From Sequoia sempervirens (Eukaryota; Streptophyta; Pinopsida; Cupressales; Cupressaceae), in the NCBI GenBank assembly GCA_007258455.2, contig VDFB02373365.1, positions 217,491,765 to 217,555,764 of the forward strand: a stretch of DNA of 64,000 nt, written 5' to 3'. Positions 60,442 to 64,000 of this stretch are shown here, one piece after another (position 1 is the first letter of the stretch; each line of letters opens with the position of its first letter). The notes beneath the pieces were generated by a model. It saw nothing but the letters and a program-made list of their open reading frames with translations. It was not told the DNA's origin and made no database searches. The position numbers and the translations under genes were made by a program.

Positions 60442-61528
60442 TGTTGATGGTGTTTTCTGCACAGCAACAACTCAGACAGAATATGATATCCTATCTCTCT
60501 TGAAAGGTTATTTTTAATAACGAATCACTGAAAATCACCCCAAGGTCTTTCGGGTGTTAGGTCATAACAATGCATAAAACAACTCAGATAAAATGTGAAA
60601 TTGCTGGTAATCACAATCGGACCTTACTACAAGCAAACTGTACCTTTTCAATTTATCAAATCTAAAAATATGATGATCTTAAAATCCTAGATCTAACCGA
60701 ATAACAAAGAAATCGCAAAAGATAGGGATGCAAGGAAGTAATAAAATCTGAACTACTACAAGGACAAGCAATGCAAATGACATATATCTGGAATGGACCT
60801 ATCTCAAATAACCAATTCCTGTTCGACCCACAAGGCAATCTTACAAGAACAGTGCAATCTTCTGAGGAATATAGATTTTCAAATCATAGACTTGCATCTA
60901 CAACCGAACTTAAGCACATTTGAATATACGGTCCAGGTTGACTTTACCAGCCTACTACAATCAGATAGTTACTGGGAGTATAGACCAGAGATAGCTACAA
61001 ACATTCCAAATATGAGATCACAAACATCATTTATCCAACCAAACTAATTTATTTCTGAATATTAAACCCTAAATCTTCAAGCAATTTAAAAGATAGAACA
61101 AAGGAACCATGCAAGATGAGATAACACAAAGGATTTCACCAGGAATAACCACAATGTCTTCAATTGTATTAATCACCAGAAAATGCTGCAACAATTCAAC
61201 TGTTCTGAATATAGTGTTTGCTTCAAGAAACTTCAAATACTCTAACTATAGCTCTTGCTCTATTACTGTCTTGCTATGTCTATAACCAATGTCTAACCCT
61301 TACAATGAGGCAAGAATGCCTATTTATATCAAATTCCCCCCAAAACATGTCGGCCTAGCCAAACATTTTTACAAAATAATCAAAACCGCCAAAACAGGTC
61401 GGCCAAGGAAACAAACTAAGGCACACATTTAATGCCATCATCCAAGTCGACCAAGGCACGGTCCCCAAGGAAGTCTGGTCCAATGCATGCCCTATAATAA
61501 TAGGGAAGCACAAATCTCAAAAAGAGCA
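60442..61528 (-). repeat. E5 3' LTR (~1087 bp, proposed)
   Basis: Plus-strand ends TGTTGATGG and AAGAGCA give TG...CA termini. Minus-strand TATA box GATATAAATA (61321-61330). The purine-rich minus-strand sequence GAGGAAAGACAAAGGGAGTAG (about 61537-61557) lies just outside the right end as a polypurine tract. The partner LTR is outside the window, so the right boundary rests on these signals only. Confidence 0.6.
61321..61330 (-). promoter_or_regulatory. TATA box in E5 LTR
   Basis: Minus strand GATATAAATAGGC; expected promoter of the element, about 200 bp into the LTR. Confidence 0.5.
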
Positions 61529-61570
61529 TTAACTGCTACTCCCTTTGTCTTTCCTCTGCGCTGGTGACCC

Positions 61571-64000
61571 TTAGACCTTTGAGAATATCCCATCCAGCTC
61601 AGCAATAGGTGGCAATGGCAAAACCCTGAGTCGGCATTTAATTGAATCAATTCCCTCATTGGACCGCTCAATAGTTTTCTTCCAGTCCCTCCTGCTGGCC
61701 ATGTACTTGTCTATCACTGCCAAGTAGGTAGCTGCATCATCAAGAAAATGGGAGGTGACAGTTCCATCAGATTTCGGGGCATAAACCTCATGCCACCATT
61801 CTTTCAGTTGATCTAAGCTCAAATATTTGGGAGCTATTTTATTTCTCCCTGTCATCACCTCAAAGAAGGCAATGCAACCACCATAAATTGCAGTGAGGTC
61901 AGCATCAATTGATTTCCTTCATTTTTGTATCTTTTTCAGGCCTCCCTGCCTGATCTGCAATGCCTCGAACCACTCCCATGGTTCATCCAATCTAGCAGAA
62001 GGAAGGATTCCATCTTTTCCCAACTGATCCTTGCCATATCCTAGAATAGTCCTTGATTTCTGTAGCAGGAGGTCTATGTCATTCCTATCCTGAGACAAGA
62101 TGCTTTCCAACAGCTCCTTTCCTTGGACTGCATCCTTGCCCATAGACAGAATCTCTTTGATAGCTTCATCCCCTTGTGTCTGGACACCCATTAACTAGTC
62201 TGTGGCAGCCTGAGCGGAGGCCTTCATCTTTTCAATTCTGGAGATTGTCTCCTTAGGCAGAAATCCTGGAGTAGTAGAGGAGGAAGGATGGAGAGACTGT
62301 AAAGGCTTCATTACCTCCTCTAGACATTTTCTCAATCTTTCATTTTCTCTTTTCAGCTCTCGTTTTGACTGGGTCTCCTTCTTTAGTCTGTTAACAATTA
62401 TAGCACTCGACCCTTCAAATTCCTCAATATCCTGCTCGAGGGAGGCTGGCCCAAGGTTAATAGTTTGAACATTGTAATCCTGGCCTGTTACCTCATCTCT
62501 TGTTTTATCTGCAGCAGGGGTGGCAATGTGAACTACCCGGTTATGCACCTCATCCCTTTCCACCCGGGAAATCACCCTTGCAACCTTCTTCTTCTTCCCT
62601 TTGTCGATCTGAGATAACATTTCATCCCAGTCTAGAGGAGTGTCTTCAACAATCACCTATTTCTTCTTTGCAAGTTCTCTCTCTAGCCAGTCCGGGGCTA
62701 CAGGGTCAGTCTGGATTCCTTTTGTATGAGTTTCTCCTAGATCTTCTGTCACTTTCTCCCCTTCTGCAGCTGCCACCTTGACCTCCTCCTCAGCCGTGGC
62801 TTTGTCATCTTCTTTCTCTGGACTCTGCTTGCCTTGATCAGCCTCCTCAAGTCCCAATTCTGGAAGCACCGGTGATGGAGTCCTAGCAGGGATGCTTTCC
62901 TCCGGTTCCGGTGATCCGCGGCCCTTATCACTCTTCGGAGAATCCTCGTATTGTACCAGGGGAGAAGTGTTCCTTTCTTCCGTTTCCACCTCGAGCTCGG
63001 CAGCCCCACTGAACAATGTTCCTTCTTTGAACGGTTCTGCTTCCCCGCTAATTTCCTGTTCATCCGGATTCTTCGGTTCTGGTATGCTCTGTGGAGGAGA
63101 AACAAGCTTATCTTGCTCTTCAACTGGTAATGCTGGCGGGGAGTCTTTTGGCTGTGCAACATCCTTGGGAGAAGGGGTTCTTGATTTACGGGTATATACT
63201 TTGGTCTTTTCCCCTCCGGAGCTCTCTACATCAACAATTGGAGGTTCATCCTCCGAAGTGGCCTGATCCTTCTTCTTTGCCACCCTTGCAGTTCTAGCTT
63301 TCTTAGGCGGCGGAGGGGCATCCTCCTCTTCAGCTTTCTCTGCTTCTTCCTCATCCGAGGACTTGCTGATTGTCAGAGTCTTCCACCTGCGCTTGCCAAT
63401 TGGTTTCCTCTTCGTTGCAGGTTCAGTTCCCTTAGGACCTCTGACTTTAATTTTGAATGGCGAGGTTTTAGCCGTTTTCCTTTTGGGGTCCTCCTCCTCC
63501 CCGGATTCTTCAGAAGTGGACATGGGGTTGAGATTCCCCATCAAATCGAAGGTACAGGGCACCTTGGAATTCTCCAATACCTAGACTTTATGCTTAATCC
63601 AAGAAAAGGTGAATCTCAACACAGAAGTCATCAAGTCCTCCAACTCCGTCACCTCAGGCTCACTCCAATCAATGTTTACAACTGACCTGTCCTTTATGGG
63701 CTCGTAAACATGGTCTTGAACCAATTTTCCGTCATCATCCAGCTGATCTAGGATCAGCTTCACATTATACTTTCTAATTGCCTCCACAGGCAGCCGGGAA
63801 TACCTTTTCTTCCTTGCATCAAGGTCATCCTTGATGTTGACCTAGTAGTCTTCCAATTCCTCCTTGTGTCTGTATTCCCGGGTAGCCCTCTTTTGTGCCT
63901 CTCCGGTTATGTCAAAGTTCATTCTCTTTGAATGGAAAGATAATCCATAGGCTGCCAACTCCTCTCCTGCAGTGTGAGCTGATTGGATAGACGGGCACAT
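61571..64000 (-). pseudogene. E5 accessory protein, 5' end outside window
   Basis: One minus-strand frame runs from the window edge to a stop at 61571, with only a few breaks: near 63844 a TAG, a stop between 63581 and 63577, one near 62657 and shifts near 62195 and 61900. The first part (64000-63581) is charged and helical (HKEELEDY, ARKKRYSRLPVEAIRKYNVK). The second (63577-62657, 306 codons open) is a disordered Pro/Ser/Glu-rich domain with basic patches resembling nuclear localisation signals (KPIGKRRWK, PPPPKKARTARVAKKK). The third (62656-61571) is coiled-coil-like (RLKKETQSKRELKRENERLR) and helical. Layout is like the NA1 and TatB accessory proteins: N-terminal domain, acidic linker, coiled coil. 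Clear sequence identity was not seen in this portion. Function unknown. Confidence 0.62.

Larger units (their letters stand above)
60442..64000 (-). mobile_element. E5: minus-strand LTR element, incomplete in window
   Basis: Begins abruptly inside the TatB LTR with TGTTGATGGTG. The left LTR is proposed as 60442-61528, followed by a long minus-strand ORF reaching the window end. Minus-strand gene direction makes the left LTR its 3' LTR. The flank CATTT (60437-60441) is the predicted target duplication, to be sought beyond the window. No pol seen in the visible part. GC content and frame integrity are higher than in the copia or TatA, suggesting a more recent insertion. Confidence 0.75.

Noticed and set aside
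1..64000. tRNA or rRNA genes
   Set aside because: No cloverleaf-like sequence with box A/B and no rRNA core motifs noticed by reading; only tRNA-complementary primer sites.

Overview
This window is nuclear DNA from a seed plant, most likely a gymnosperm (conifer-type) genome. The evidence is an AT-rich, CpG-poor landscape made almost entirely of large, decayed LTR retrotransposons inserted into one another. There is one small GC-rich island holding an intronless pectate lyase-like gene of the PL1 family, which includes the conifer pollen proteins. The species cannot be read from the sequence. No prokaryotic operons, rRNA or tRNA genes were seen. All domain assignments come from reading motifs by eye.

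Left half (1-31300): a nest of insertions whose boundaries can be verified. The outermost layer is a Ty1/copia element. Its 5' end lies outside the window, and its 3' LTR is 30046-31300. At 2893-28853 it is split by a Ty3/gypsy Tat-like element (here TatA) with LTRs 2893-4451 and 27251-28853, a perfect 5-bp duplication GTGAG, and a copia reading frame that resumes exactly. TatA is split at 6124-19539 by a 13.4-kb LTR element on the opposite strand (here NA1). NA1 has LTRs 6124-7927 and 17731-19539 and near-perfect duplications GAAAT/AAAAT. It lacks recognisable reverse transcriptase or integrase but shares its primer-binding site, polypurine tract and LTR hairpin motifs with TatA. NA1 and the copia each also carry one copy of the same ~790-bp element with terminal inverted repeats (1516-2313 and 11540-12323). 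TatA encodes protease, a G-patch, RT, RNase H, a second Tat-type RNase H and integrase. It also carries an antisense plant-mobile-domain (PMD) fragment before its 3' LTR.

Middle (31301-45588): mostly unassigned AT-rich sequence with LTR fragments. It includes a probable solo LTR (36811-38433) distantly related to the TatA/NA1 LTRs. The pectate lyase-like locus is at 41216-42307, with a TATA box at 41130. It needs two compensating frameshifts and has lost the acidic calcium-site residues, so it is probably a pseudogene. Downstream is a ~520-bp tandem duplication.

Right part (45589-64000): a second, different Tat-like element (TatB, 45589-60441). Its second RNase H lies upstream of the RT rather than after it. 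Beyond integrase it carries a divergent pair of accessory genes, one antisense and one sense, each with its own TATA box. Its 3' LTR is cut at 60441 by a further minus-strand LTR element (E5), which runs off the window and ends in a long, acidic, proline/serine-rich accessory ORF. The NA1 and TatB accessory proteins share a visible homologous block, so an undescribed accessory gene family appears to travel with these elements.
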